Below are positions 34,508 through 44,500 of a stretch of 64,000 nucleotides of DNA, in pieces (position 1 is the first letter of the stretch; the number at the start of each line of letters is the position of its first letter). Made by a program: the position numbers and the translations under genes. Source of the stretch: Kiritimatiellia bacterium (GTDB lineage: Bacteria; Verrucomicrobiota; Kiritimatiellia; JAFGHX01); NCBI GenBank assembly GCA_016929905.1, contig JAFGHX010000047.1, positions 1 through 64,000 on the forward strand. The letters are read 5' to 3'. The notes beneath the pieces were generated by a model. The model ran no database searches. It saw only the letters and a program-made list of their open reading frames with translations, and was not told the origin of the DNA.

Positions 34508-37500
34508 ATGAGAAGCGCACGCGTCACGACGGCCATCCTGCTGGCGGCGGCCACGGTGCTCGCCGCGAGACCCGAGCCGCAGGAATCGGAGCCGCTTACC
34601 GCGCCGTATAGACCGCCGCGCGAGACCGTGCTCGCCGCGAACGGCGCCCCGCAGGCCGTGGTCCTGATCCCCGAGGAGTCCGGTTACGCGCAGGCCGCGC
34701 GCGATTTCGTCGCCCGGTTCGAAAAAGCCACGCGCGTGCGGCTGCCGGCGCGTTCGGAAACCGACATGGTCAAGCACAAGCCCGATGCACCCGCGCTGGT
34801 CGTGTTCGGGCACGCGGGAACCGGCCCGCTCGCGCTGCGGCTCTACGCCAACCACCTGATCGGTTCCGACACCGTGAACCCCGGCCGGAACGGCTTCGAA
34901 TGGCGCACGATCCCGTTCGCACTGGATCTGGGCGTGAATATCCTGTTCCTGGGCGGCAGTTCGCCCCAGGCCGTCGCCGCGGCGGCCGACGCCTTCTTCG
35001 CGAACCTCAAGCCGGGCCCGACTGTCGCCGTGCCCTACACCGTCCGGTGGGTCGAAGCCGGCAAGGAACCGAAGAAGCCGATTGCCGACTCAGACATCGA
35101 AAAGCGGCTCGCGTCGCTGGAGAAATCGTTTTCCGCCGCGCGCCGCAACCCCTACGAAGGGTCCGTCTGGAAATTCATCGGCGCGGCGCAGAACTTCTAC
35201 TTCTCCGGCGAAGACAGCTACGGCCGGCTGGCGGCGCGCCTGGCGCATGTGCTGGCCGACTACTACGTCGAGCACAAGGTGAAGCCGCCCACCTTTCAAC
35301 TGCACCAGGTGGTGATGGCGCTGGACCAGGTGGAAGAGAGCGCGGGCATGACGGACGCCGACCGGCTGAAAGCCGGCGAGTGGGTACGCCGGATGGTGCA
35401 GGACACGATGGGCTTCTGGGAGATGAGCAGCCCGAAAAGGCGCTACGCCGAGAACGAACTCGTGCCGACCTGGAACCACCAGACGTTCGCCGCGCGCAGC
35501 GTGGCGTACGGCGCGCAGTACATGAAGGCGCACTACCGCCTGCCCGCCGCCGATTACTGGGAGGCGGTCGTGCACCATCTGTTCGCCGGCCAGATCACCT
35601 GCGACCAGCCGCTGGAAGACTCGGCCAACTACCAGTGGTCGGTCCCGTCCCATACGATCGACTACGTCCTCGCGACCGGCAGGCTCTGGGACTACTTCGC
35701 AAACGGCTCGCTGCGCAGCGCGGTGGAATACCTGATTGCGTCGCACGACAGTATGGGCGCGGAGGCCCCGCACGGCGACGCCTGGACGGGCGGCATCGGC
35801 AGCAGCGCCGGCGGTTTGCTGAGCCTCGCGGCCACCACGCTGAAGGACCCGCGCTGCACGTGGCTGCTCGAACGGGTCAGAATGAACCCCGGCAAAGGCA
35901 TGTGGAAGTACCCCGCCCCGATAGCGGCCCGGGAACCTGCCGACTCTATCGGGCTGCGCGTGTTCACCGTGCATCCCGACCGCGCCAAGGCCTACGGGAT
36001 CGACACGATCCCGCCGGAGCGCATCCTCGACAAAGCCGTCTTCCGCAGCGGATGGGACACCGACGCCGACTACCTCATGCTCGACGGGCTGAGCGTCGGT
36101 TTTCACGGCCAGCGCGACGGCAATGCGATCATCCGGTTCGTCACACAGAACCGGTTGTGGCTGGTCGACTGCGACTATATCCGGGCTGCCCCCAAGTACC
36201 ACAATACCCTTGCCGTGGTCCGCAACGGCGTGGGGCCGGACCTGTCCGGGGCTTCCACGAAATATGCGAGCGTGATCGGGGACCAGCCGTTCGCTGCCGA
36301 ACACGTCTGCTCGGCCGGAACAAAGGACCGCGGCCTGATCCAATCGTTGTTCGCCGACTACGGCGGACTGGACTGGCACCGGAACATCTTCTGGAAAGCC
36401 GGCGACTTTTTCGTCGTCATCGACACGCTGAAGGCCCGTTCCGCGGCCGACTACACCGCGCGCGCCTACTGGCGCACGCTGGGCGAGGCGCGAATCGAAG
36501 GCCAAACGCTGCACGTGACGCAGCATGGCGGCAAAGACAAGGGGGACGAACCCACGCACCATTTCTGCATCGTCAACGCCGACGGCGCCGCGCTGAAACT
36601 GCGTGAGCGGTTCGACTACGGCCACGGCGGCGACAAAGGCTACTACGAGAAATATCCGTATGCCGGCAAGATGACCAAGGTGCTGGTGCAAACCCAAGAG
36701 GCCCGGCTGCAGGAGGGCGAAGCGCTGAGGTTCGCCAACCTGTTCCGTGTCCGGCCGGAGGCCGGGATCGGAGGATCTAATCTCCGACCCTGCGGCAAGA
36801 ATGCCTGGAGCGTCGGCGGCGAACGGCCGGCGGTAGTCGGACTCGGTCCTTTCAAGGGGGGCGGGCTGGAGGTGGACGCCGGCCTGTTCCTGTTGACGCC
36901 GGAAGGGCTGCTCACGGCCGGCGCCACGCGAGCGACGCCTGCCCCCCGGACCGCCGCGCCGGCCACGCTCTCCGCCATCCTGGCCGAGCTCGTCGGCGCA
37001 TCGCAGCCTGCGCCGAGCCCGGCAGCGCCGCCCACACTCCTGGCAACCCCGCTGACGCCAACGGGGAAGAAAGCGCTGAACGCCCCCGTCACGGCCTTGG
37101 CCGCGGATGCACAGGGCGTGCTGTGCGGTACACGCGATGGGCATGTGGTGCTGCTCGACCGCAAGGGCCGCCCACGCTGGGAAAAGAACCTGGAATCCCG
37201 CGTGCGAACAGTGGCCCTGGCCCGATTCGCCGGCGGCCAACGCGTCTGCCTTGCCGGCACCCATAAGGGCGAAGCGCAGGCCCTCGATGCCGCGACCGGC
37301 GAAGCACTCTGGTCCTACACCTGCACCCCCTACCACCACCGCAGCGGGTCGGTCGCCGTCATCTTCTCCGCCAATCTCGATGCCGAGCCCGGCCACGAGG
37401 TCGTGGCCGGTTCCGACAACCACCACGTCCACGCGCTGTCGGCCGCGGGCAAACTGCTCTGGCGCCAGAACACCACGCACGCCAGTTGGACGGGTGCCGC

Positions 37501-38083
37501 CGGCGACTGCGACGGCGACCGGCTCGACGAGATCGCCGCCGGCACCGAGTACTACTGGCACCGCGTGATGAGCGCCGAGGGCAAGTGGCGCGCCAAGTGC
37601 AATGGCGGCCCGGGCGTCTCGGCCGTCGCCATCATCGACTTCGACGCCGACGGCAAGGCCGAAGCCCTGTTCGGCATGGAAGACGGGTTCGCACGCTGCA
37701 TACAGGCCGGCAAGGAACAGACCAAGCGCAACTGGCAGGCGAATGTGGGCGGGCCGCCGACCGCCATCGAACCGCTCGACCTCGACGCCGACGGCAAGCC
37801 GGAAGCCATCGTCGGCTCCGATTCCGGCAGCGTGTACGCCCTGAAAGCCGACAAGAGCCTGGCGTGGCGTACAGCCTTGCCCGATTCGGTCAATGATCTC
37901 GTCGTTGTCGGAAACCACATCGTCGCCGCCTGCGACGACGGGCGCGTCTGCGTGCTGGACCGGGCAGGGACTGTGCTGAAGCAGGCAACCCTGCCCGAGC
38001 CGCCCGGCGCTCTGGCACGGACGGACGAACACGGGGTCGTCGCCGCCGCCGGCGATACGGTGTATGCGTTCGAGGTGCGGTGA
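34508..38083 (+). CDS. Giant exported lyase-like protein with beta-propeller (paralogue 2)
   Basis: A 1191-residue protein with the same layout as its upstream neighbour: signal peptide about 1-20 (TAILLAAATVLA), GH67N-like module about 25-190 (QAVVLIPEESGYAQAARDFV, NILFLGGS) and helical toroid about 190-510. A beta-sandwich runs over about 510-800, a Pro/Ala linker about 805-850, and a PQQ/FG-GAP-type propeller about 855-1191 (CDGDRLDEIAAG, DFDADGKAEALFG, DLDADGKPEAIVG). At the place where paralogue 1 has GHAHTDVN, this one has FHGQRDGNAIIRF, so the key histidine/aspartate pattern differs and substrate or activity may too. Probably cotranscribed with the 30691 gene. Confidence 0.83.
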   Translation: MRSARVTTAILLAAATVLAARPEPQESEPLTAPYRPPRETVLAANGAPQAVVLIPEESGYAQAARDFVARFEKATRVRLPARSETDMVKHKPDAPALVVFGHAGTGPLALRLYANHLIGSDTVNPGRNGFEWRTIPFALDLGVNILFLGGSSPQAVAAAADAFFANLKPGPTVAVPYTVRWVEAGKEPKKPIADSDIEKRLASLEKSFSAARRNPYEGSVWKFIGAAQNFYFSGEDSYGRLAARLAHVLADYYVEHKVKPPTFQLHQVVMALDQVEESAGMTDADRLKAGEWVRRMVQDTMGFWEMSSPKRRYAENELVPTWNHQTFAARSVAYGAQYMKAHYRLPAADYWEAVVHHLFAGQITCDQPLEDSANYQWSVPSHTIDYVLATGRLWDYFANGSLRSAVEYLIASHDSMGAEAPHGDAWTGGIGSSAGGLLSLAATTLKDPRCTWLLERVRMNPGKGMWKYPAPIAAREPADSIGLRVFTVHPDRAKAYGIDTIPPERILDKAVFRSGWDTDADYLMLDGLSVGFHGQRDGNAIIRFVTQNRLWLVDCDYIRAAPKYHNTLAVVRNGVGPDLSGASTKYASVIGDQPFAAEHVCSAGTKDRGLIQSLFADYGGLDWHRNIFWKAGDFFVVIDTLKARSAADYTARAYWRTLGEARIEGQTLHVTQHGGKDKGDEPTHHFCIVNADGAALKLRERFDYGHGGDKGYYEKYPYAGKMTKVLVQTQEARLQEGEALRFANLFRVRPEAGIGGSNLRPCGKNAWSVGGERPAVVGLGPFKGGGLEVDAGLFLLTPEGLLTAGATRATPAPRTAAPATLSAILAELVGASQPAPSPAAPPTLLATPLTPTGKKALNAPVTALAADAQGVLCGTRDGHVVLLDRKGRPRWEKNLESRVRTVALARFAGGQRVCLAGTHKGEAQALDAATGEALWSYTCTPYHHRSGSVAVIFSANLDAEPGHEVVAGSDNHHVHALSAAGKLLWRQNTTHASWTGAAGDCDGDRLDEIAAGTEYYWHRVMSAEGKWRAKCNGGPGVSAVAIIDFDADGKAEALFGMEDGFARCIQAGKEQTKRNWQANVGGPPTAIEPLDLDADGKPEAIVGSDSGSVYALKADKSLAWRTALPDSVNDLVVVGNHIVAACDDGRVCVLDRAGTVLKQATLPEPPGALARTDEHGVVAAAGDTVYAFEVR

Positions 38084-38118
38084 GGATCCCATACGAACGA
38101 CGGCTCCGCCAAACCTTG

Positions 38119-38154
38119 TCGACAAAGTTCTCGACAAAGTTTTCGACAAAGTTA
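38119..38154 (+). repeat. Three tandem 12-bp units (TCGACAAAGTTN)
   Basis: TCGACAAAGTTC, TCGACAAAGTTT and TCGACAAAGTTA follow without gaps, ending 35 bases before the FMN reductase start. Same unit as in the palindrome at 22695-22865. Period and position would suit protein binding, but no protein is known. Confidence 0.7.
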
Positions 38155-38189
38155 TAACTCATGGCGCGATCTTGCGGAGGGAGGACCAC

Positions 38190-38786
38190 ATGCAAATCAA
38201 AGCCATGGGAATAGCCGGCAGTCCCCGGCGCCGGGGCAACTCGAGCACGCTCATGCGAGCCGTGCTGCAAGGCGCCCAGACGGCGGGGGCCGAGACGGAG
38301 ACCGTGTATCTGAACGACTTGACCTATCGCGGGTGCCAAGGCTGCCCCCGGTGCGCCACAAAGGGGAGATGCATCCAGAAAGACGACCTCACCCCAGTCT
38401 TCGATCGGCTGATGACGGCGCACGTCTGGGTCCTGGCCGCCCCCATTTACTACGACGGCGTCTCCGGGCAAATGAAGCTCTTCTTCGACCGTATCCGTTG
38501 GCTGACATGGGTCGGCAGAGATCAGCGACCGCGCCTCAGCGGGAAACGGCATGCGGCCGTCATCCTCACGTGGGAGGACAAGCCGCGCCGGGAATACACG
38601 AAGGTGGCCAAGGTGCTGGCTTCCTATCTCGGCTGGGCCGGCGACTTCGGGGAGGTCGAAATCATGGCGGAAGGCCTGCTCGGCCCGGCCAACGCGGCCC
38701 GCAAACGGCGGGATCTGCTCCTGCACGCCGAGGCGCTGGGCAAAAACCTTGTCCTGCGCCAGGAAGAAGCCGTCCCTCATCCGTAA
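38190..38786 (+). CDS. NADPH-dependent FMN reductase (flavodoxin-like)
   Basis: A 198-residue cytoplasmic flavoprotein of the NADPH-dependent FMN reductase/iron-sulfur flavoprotein family. The ATG at 38190 follows GGAGGGAGG. The phosphate-binding loop is GIAGSPRRRGNSSTLM; a cysteine-rich stretch YRGCQGCPRCATKGRC lies at about 46-62. APIYYDGVSGQMKLFFDRI is the FMN-binding loop typical of the family. The CxxC-type cysteines suggest a redox or iron-sulfur site, but the classical four-cysteine cluster spacing is not certain. Substrate unknown. Confidence 0.88.
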   Translation: MQIKAMGIAGSPRRRGNSSTLMRAVLQGAQTAGAETETVYLNDLTYRGCQGCPRCATKGRCIQKDDLTPVFDRLMTAHVWVLAAPIYYDGVSGQMKLFFDRIRWLTWVGRDQRPRLSGKRHAAVILTWEDKPRREYTKVAKVLASYLGWAGDFGEVEIMAEGLLGPANAARKRRDLLLHAEALGKNLVLRQEEAVPHP

Positions 38787-38800
38787 CCGGCAATCAAGAG

Positions 38801-38832
38801 GATCCGTGCAAGTCCGTGTTCGTCCGTGTTCC
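38801..38832. repeat. GTCCGTGTTC direct repeat
   Basis: AGTCCGTGTTCGTCCGTGTT at 38811-38830 carries two copies of GTCCGTGTTC. A related copy lies at 49958-49990 (GGTCCGTGTCCGTCCGTGTT). Both are just after the end of a plus-strand gene. Confidence 0.6.
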
Positions 38833-38840
38833 GGCACCGA

Positions 38841-39704
38841 TCACGGATTGTCCTGTCGGCGGTAGGCGCCGGGTGAGCGGCCGGTCTCGCGGCGAAAGAC
38901 ACGGGCGAAGTACTGAGGGGACGAATAGCCGCACTGGAACGCGATCTCGCGAACAGTCAGACGCGTGCTGGCCAGCAGCCGCTGCGCGAGTTGGGTGCGC
39001 CGCAGCTGCACGTATTCCATCGGCGCCATGCCCAACGCGGACTTGAACACGTAATGAAAACGCGTCGCGGACAACCCCACCCGTCTGGCCAGGATCCGGC
39101 GGTTCAACGGCTTGTCCAGATTGGCCGCAATATGCTCCAACGCCGGCTCCAACCGCGCCAGATCTTCGGGACTCGCCGGGAGCCTCACCACGCCGGACTG
39201 TTCAATCAGCGTGTCAGCCAACTGCAACGCCAGCCGGCTCGCCTTCAGGACAGCCTTCACATCGGTGCGCTGCCAGTCCACGACGGCCCGGATGAGACGG
39301 TTGATCAGCGGGCGGAGCCGGCGGCTGGCGGCGGCGGAGAGGACCGGCGTGACATCCGCGTAGTGGAGCAGGTCCATCCCGTTCGGAAATTCGAGCCCGA
39401 GTATGACGAAACGCGTCGTCATCGGCGGGCCGGGTGGCGCCACGGTCAGCCGGTGCAGACGGCCGCTCGGTATCACCAGGATCCGGCCGGGTGCGGCCAC
39501 CATCGGCCGGCGGTCCTTGAGCTCGACGAGCCACGAGCCGCCTTCGGCCCACTCCAGCAGCGTGCCCGGCAGCCGGTGCCAGCCGGTCGTGTACGGCTGG
39601 CGCCGCGGTTCGACCGCCGCCAGCAGCATGCGTATGCGCACAGAGCCCGCTTCTCGTTTCACAGTACAAAAATGCACAAGTCCGGTATCTTTGTCGATTG
39701 TCAA
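38841..39704 (-). CDS. AraC-family transcriptional regulator
   Basis: A regulator of up to 287 residues. The open frame begins with TTG at 39704; no ribosome-binding site is convincing, and the ATG at 39629 is an alternative start. The N-terminal half is a cupin-type sensor (WHRLPGTLLEWAEGGSWLVELKDRRPMVAAPGRILVIPSG). The C-terminal ~100 residues are the double helix-turn-helix: NRRILARRVGLSATRFHYVFK, then TVREIAFQCGYSSPQYFARVFRRETGRSPGAYR. Members usually sense sugars and activate catabolic genes. It is divergent from the beta-helix gene at 39774, its most likely target. Sensor type and location suit a carbohydrate locus. Confidence 0.88.
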   Translation of the reverse strand: MTIDKDTGLVHFCTVKREAGSVRIRMLLAAVEPRRQPYTTGWHRLPGTLLEWAEGGSWLVELKDRRPMVAAPGRILVIPSGRLHRLTVAPPGPPMTTRFVILGLEFPNGMDLLHYADVTPVLSAAASRRLRPLINRLIRAVVDWQRTDVKAVLKASRLALQLADTLIEQSGVVRLPASPEDLARLEPALEHIAANLDKPLNRRILARRVGLSATRFHYVFKSALGMAPMEYVQLRRTQLAQRLLASTRLTVREIAFQCGYSSPQYFARVFRRETGRSPGAYRRQDNP

Positions 39705-39754
39705 AATGCGCCGAGGACGTCAGCCTTTACGAAACACCTACCGAACGCCCCTGA

Positions 39755-39763
39755 GGGGGGGGG
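39755..39763 (+). repeat. G9 homopolymer in the ribosome-binding region
   Basis: Nine consecutive G residues lie 10 bases before the ATG at 39774. They form part of the Shine-Dalgarno region (GGGGAGA). Slippage here would change promoter-to-start or ribosome-binding spacing. Confidence 0.7.
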
Positions 39764-39773
39764 AGACCCTGCC

Positions 39774-41153
39774 ATGAGAAGGCCTTGCAGACTTGTTCCG
39801 CCTGTATCCCGGGCAATCGGAGCCTTGTTGCTTCACATCTCAGCCCGTGCCGCCGTCGTCACCTGCGACACGATGGTAGCCGGTAAATCGAGCGACAACT
39901 CGCGTGCGCTTGCTGCGGCCATGCAAGCGGCAGAAAGCGAACCGGAGAGGACGGTGATTGTTCCCGCGGCGGCAGGGGCATACACCGTCAAGTCCACTCT
40001 TACCGTCCCGGAGGGTGTGACGCTTGTTGGACAAGAGGGTGCAACGCTGAACGCGACATTGCGGCTCTCGGATCGCAGCGTGCTGGACAACATAGCTTTC
40101 ACGGATGGCGCGCGCAGGGTGATTATCGGCGAAACGTCACTTGTGACGGGAGCCGAGGTCAGGAACTGTTCGTTCGGCAGTTCAACATGGGCCTCACTGC
40201 TCGCCTATCGCGCCAATGACTGCCTGGTTTGCAGCAACACCTTTGTCAACGGGCGGAATGGGGGAAACATCATATTCCTCGGCGGAAAACGCAACGTTAT
40301 CCGTCGCAACTCCATAACCGGGGGCAGGACGGCTGTCCTCTTTCTGTATAGTCGAACGTCAAACGGCGGTGGTTATGAAAGCCTGATCGAGGACAACCTC
40401 GTGGAGTACAATACCGTCCATGCTGTCGCGAGGCGCCAATACGAGGAGGGGATATCTTTTGATGTTGCCGGCGACGGTCCCGCGGCGACGGCCGCTCTGG
40501 AATACGACAGAATATCCTCTGCAACCGGGAAGCAGGTGGTGCTCTCGCATGCGAACTGGGCACCAACCGGAAACCCTTCCTATGTGGGCTACGACATGGT
40601 GTTTCTGTCGGGTGATTTGATCGGCCAGACTCGAAGAATTGCCGCACAGTCAAGCGCCACTTTCACTCTGGACAAGTCTGTTTCCAGGGCAACCGCAGGA
40701 GACAAAATCGTTATCGGCGCGACTTTCAAGCGCAATATTGTCAGAAACAACATTGTCAACTCGCCCAATTTGGACGATGCCATTCTTCTTTATGGCATGG
40801 CTTTTGAGAATATCGTCGAAAGTAACACCGTTGCACGGGGCGCCAACATAGCCGTCATGTCTCTCGACAATACCGTGAGGCCAACAGACTCCGTAACCGG
40901 AACTTGGGGTCGAGCGCCATCCGGGTATAATCTGGTTCGGGGGAACACGGTAGGAGGCAGGATTCGGCTGCAGTACTATGCCATCCCGGTCATCAAAGGG
41001 CATACGAACACCTATGCCCGATATCATACCTACGGGAACTCCGTAGTCGACAACGAGGTAAGTGATCGAATATGGGCCAACGATCAGTATCTCCATTCAA
41101 GTGGAAATACCGGCACGACAGAGTTCTATCGTGTGCACGAGTTGCAGCACTGA
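39774..41153 (+). CDS. Exported parallel beta-helix protein of lower GC
   Basis: A 459-residue protein with a probable signal peptide (about 1-27, PPVSRAIGALLLHISARAA). Residues 35-70 resemble the start of pectin-lyase-like folds (SSDNSRALAAAMQAAESEPERTVIVPAAAGAYTVKSTLTVPEGVTLVGQ type spacing). Repeated Asn-rich turns follow (NCSFGSS, CSNTFVNGRNGGN, RRNSITGG, EDNLVEYNTVH, VRNNIVNSPN, ESNTVARG), the signature of right-handed beta-helices that bind or cleave polysaccharides. No catalytic residues can be assigned. The gene is visibly less GC-rich than all its neighbours and uses more A/T-ending codons, which suggests recent acquisition. Divergent from the AraC regulator. Confidence 0.8.
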   Translation: MRRPCRLVPPVSRAIGALLLHISARAAVVTCDTMVAGKSSDNSRALAAAMQAAESEPERTVIVPAAAGAYTVKSTLTVPEGVTLVGQEGATLNATLRLSDRSVLDNIAFTDGARRVIIGETSLVTGAEVRNCSFGSSTWASLLAYRANDCLVCSNTFVNGRNGGNIIFLGGKRNVIRRNSITGGRTAVLFLYSRTSNGGGYESLIEDNLVEYNTVHAVARRQYEEGISFDVAGDGPAATAALEYDRISSATGKQVVLSHANWAPTGNPSYVGYDMVFLSGDLIGQTRRIAAQSSATFTLDKSVSRATAGDKIVIGATFKRNIVRNNIVNSPNLDDAILLYGMAFENIVESNTVARGANIAVMSLDNTVRPTDSVTGTWGRAPSGYNLVRGNTVGGRIRLQYYAIPVIKGHTNTYARYHTYGNSVVDNEVSDRIWANDQYLHSSGNTGTTEFYRVHELQH

Positions 41154-41567
41154 GGACCCAGACCGGGGTGCGCGTCGAAGAACGGGCTGGATCGTGGATT
41201 CCAGAGGGCTTCTCGATTGGGTTGCCGTGGAAACGCGAGGGATGCTGCCTCACGTGAAGGGCGCGGGCCGAACGCGGTTTCGTTGCGGAGCGATACGGTT
41301 GCCGACGCGCACACGGCCGTACGCCTCTTCCGCTTTGCAACGGCCGACGGCCGCGCGCGGATGTCGAAGGTTGAGGCGCCATGCCTAACCTTCCGGCCGG
41401 TTCGGCTATTAAGCTTGCGGGAAGGCTACGAGCCCGATCAATCGACTTCTTGGCGAATGGGCGCCGCTCCGGCGCCGCAAGACGCGCACACGGCGGCGGC
41501 CGCGCCGGGATGCCGGATGCGCCCGGTCCGCCCCATCCGACTTGTCCGACGAGGGGAGGAGAAATCG
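41154..41567. other. 414-bp gap, nothing recognised
   Basis: The interval before the third giant gene contains open frames but no ribosome-binding site, family motif, clear promoter or repeat. Its GC content is back to the high level of the window. Confidence 0.5.
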
Positions 41568-44500
41568 ATGAAGACTCCGAAGATGACCCTGTTTGCGCTC
41601 TTGACCGCGAGTCTTGGCGCGTGGGCCGCGGAAGAGCAACCCGCCATCACGCAACTCAAAAATCTCCACATCGACACCGTGCTCGTAGCCGCCGGCAAGC
41701 CGCAGGCGGTCATCGTGGTTCCCGGCGACGGCCGGTACGCGGCGGCCGTCGAGGCCATCCAGGCGGCCGTGCGCCGGGCGTCGGGCGCCACATTGCCCGT
41801 CGAGCGCGGCGCGGCGGATGCCGAAGCCCTGCTCAAGGCCCGTAACGTGATCGCGCTGGGCAACATGGCCACCAATCCGTTCATCGCGCACATGTACCGG
41901 CAATGGTACACGCTGCTCGACCTGAAGTACCCGGGCAAGGGCGGCTGCGTCGTGCGCTCCTGCCACGACCCGTACGGGACGGGCCGCAACGTCATCTGGA
42001 TCGGGGGCTCGGACGACGCGGGCGTGACCGCGGCCGCGCGCCGGTTCGCCGGGCTCTTGACGCCCGGCGCGCCCCTGAAGGTCGGCTGGCTCATGGAGAT
42101 CCAGCTCGGCGCGGGGCTGAACCCGCCTGAGATCGGCGAGCACGTCAAGGACTGGAACCAGAATACGGTCCTGAGCTGGCGGGACAGTTGGCGCGTCGCC
42201 GACGGGCGCAAGACCGGCTATCCGCCCGGCGGCGCGTTCGGGTGGAACCCCATCAGCGTGGCCGGCGTGCTGTACTACATGACAGGCCGGCGCGAATACC
42301 TGGACTATTTCAAACAGCTCGCCATGCCCGATCCCAAGAACGTACCCCCGCCGCTCAAGACCGATGACGCCATCCAGGATCCGCTGAATCCGCTCGTGAA
42401 GAACTACCATTACCGCACCCATCTGGTGACCTGCGTCTTCGACCTGATCGAGGAGAGCCCGCTGTTCACGGACAAGGAGCGGCTGCACATCAGCAACAAG
42501 CTGATCGAACAGTACGCGCATTACACCAAGGGCTGGGGCTGGAACAAGCCGTTCAAACCGCACACCCCGAGCCGGCACGGCGCCTGGCACAGCGTGTGCA
42601 TCTACACCACCGCGCGTTACCTCGCCAAGTACTACCCGGCCGCGCGGTGGAACGAGGCGCTCGAACGCGTGCGCGAGACATTCGCGGGGTTCATCGGCAA
42701 TCCCACATGGGGCGAATCCGATACGCTGGTCTGGGTGTCCACCTGCCTGGAGCCGGTCTTCGAGTTCTTCATGCTCGACGGGTTCGACGAATTCGTCTCG
42801 AGCGGTACGGCCCGCACCCTGATGAGCGGAATCGAAATCCTCTGGTCGGGCAAGAAGATCGACGTGTCGAACCAGATGCTCTCGCTCGGCTTGCTGCACA
42901 AGGCCGGCCACATGCTGAAGGACGGGCGCTACGCGTGGCTGGCGCGCCAGATGGACTTCGATCTGGACGCCTTCAGAATCGGCCAGTCGTTCTGGCCGCC
43001 GGAGACCCAAACCGCATCGCCGCCCCGCGACCGGGTCAATCGGGTCAGCCACTACCCGCTCCCGAAAGAGGACTGGGACCAGAGCGGAAAGACCGTTCCG
43101 CGCGAAGAGGGCTTCCAGATGCTCTCGTACCGCCGCGGGCTGACTGACCGCGACGATTTTCTCCACATCGACGGGTTCATGGGCGGCGGCCGGAACCCCT
43201 ACCACGTCAATGCCCTGTACCTGCTGCGTCTGGGCGCGCACGAGCTGGCGAGCGGCTACGACAATCAGGTGCAGATCTGGCGCAACGGCATGGTGGCGCA
43301 GCAGGCGGCCAAGGCGGCGGCTCTGAAGAAGGCCGCCGGGTTCGGCGCCGGCGCCTACGTGCACACGCAGGTGCCGAACATGCCGTTTTCGAGCTGGGAC
43401 CGTCACGTATTCCTGATCGGCGGCCTCTGCGCCGCCGTCGTGGACCGCGTGCAGGCGCGGGAGCCGGGCACGTTCGAGGTGCGGTGCGGATGGAACCTGC
43501 CGGGGGCCGGCAAGACGATCGACGCGCTGCCCCGCTGTGTGCGCACGGACGCCGGCGTGGTCCTCAGTTGCGCGCAACCGGTGGCTATGGCGGCCGGCGG
43601 CGGGCAGACGTGGGAGGGCCACCTCGCGACCGGCGAGACCATCGCGCTGCATAACCTGCTCTACCGTGAACCCGCGTTGGATCCGCCCCCGTACACGCTC
43701 GCCGCGTTGGCTCCGCAGGCGAGCCTGGTTCGCGGCGATCGGCCGGGCCTTGTGGCCGTCGGCCCCTATGACGCGGACCCGATCCGCGTGCAGGCCGCGG
43801 CCGCCTATGTCACCGCCGACAGAATCCTCATGGTCGACGCGGTCGAACTCCGCGCGGGCCGAACCCCGATCGTCACGTGCGACGAGCCGCTCTCGCTGGC
43901 GTGGCGGCTCGATAGCGGAACGCTCGAGGCGGACGCCACGGAACCGTGCACGCTCACCGTGGCGACCCGGCCGCCGCAAAGCGTCCGCCTGCAGCCGGGC
44001 CGTCACGAGCGGAACGGCATGCCGCCCGATCCCGCGGTTGCCGCCGCGTTGCAGCGCGCCCTCGCCGCGCTCGCCGCCCGGGCCGCGCCGCCGGCAGACG
44101 AGCGCCCCGCCTCGAAATCCGCCCGCGCGAACTGGCTGCCGCGTTGGACGGCCAGGGTGAAGGGCCGCGTGACGCATGTGGAGCCGGCCCGCCACCCGGC
44201 CCCCATGCTCTGGGTCGCCGCCGACGATACCCGCAAAGAAGGCAGCCACGCCGAGACGGACCGCTTCAGCCGGCTGTACGTGATGACGCCGCAGGGCAAA
44301 GCCGTGAAGAGCGCGGAGTGCCCCGCGCGCATCCTGTCGCTCTGGCCGGCCGCGGATGCCGAGCAGACCCGCTCGTTCGCCGCGCTGGCCGGGTTGCGCG
44401 ACGACAGGCTGCGCGCGCTCGACGCGCGCGGCGATCTGCTGTGGGAGGCACGGGCGGACGTGCATCCCAGCTTCAAGATCGCCGATCGCTACGAGGCGCC

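Noticed and set aside
30541..34554. A 1337-codon open frame on the minus strand opposite the first giant gene
   Set aside because: It mirrors the codon bias of the plus-strand gene, shows no family motif, signal peptide or ribosome-binding site, and such antisense frames occur opposite every long GC-rich gene here.
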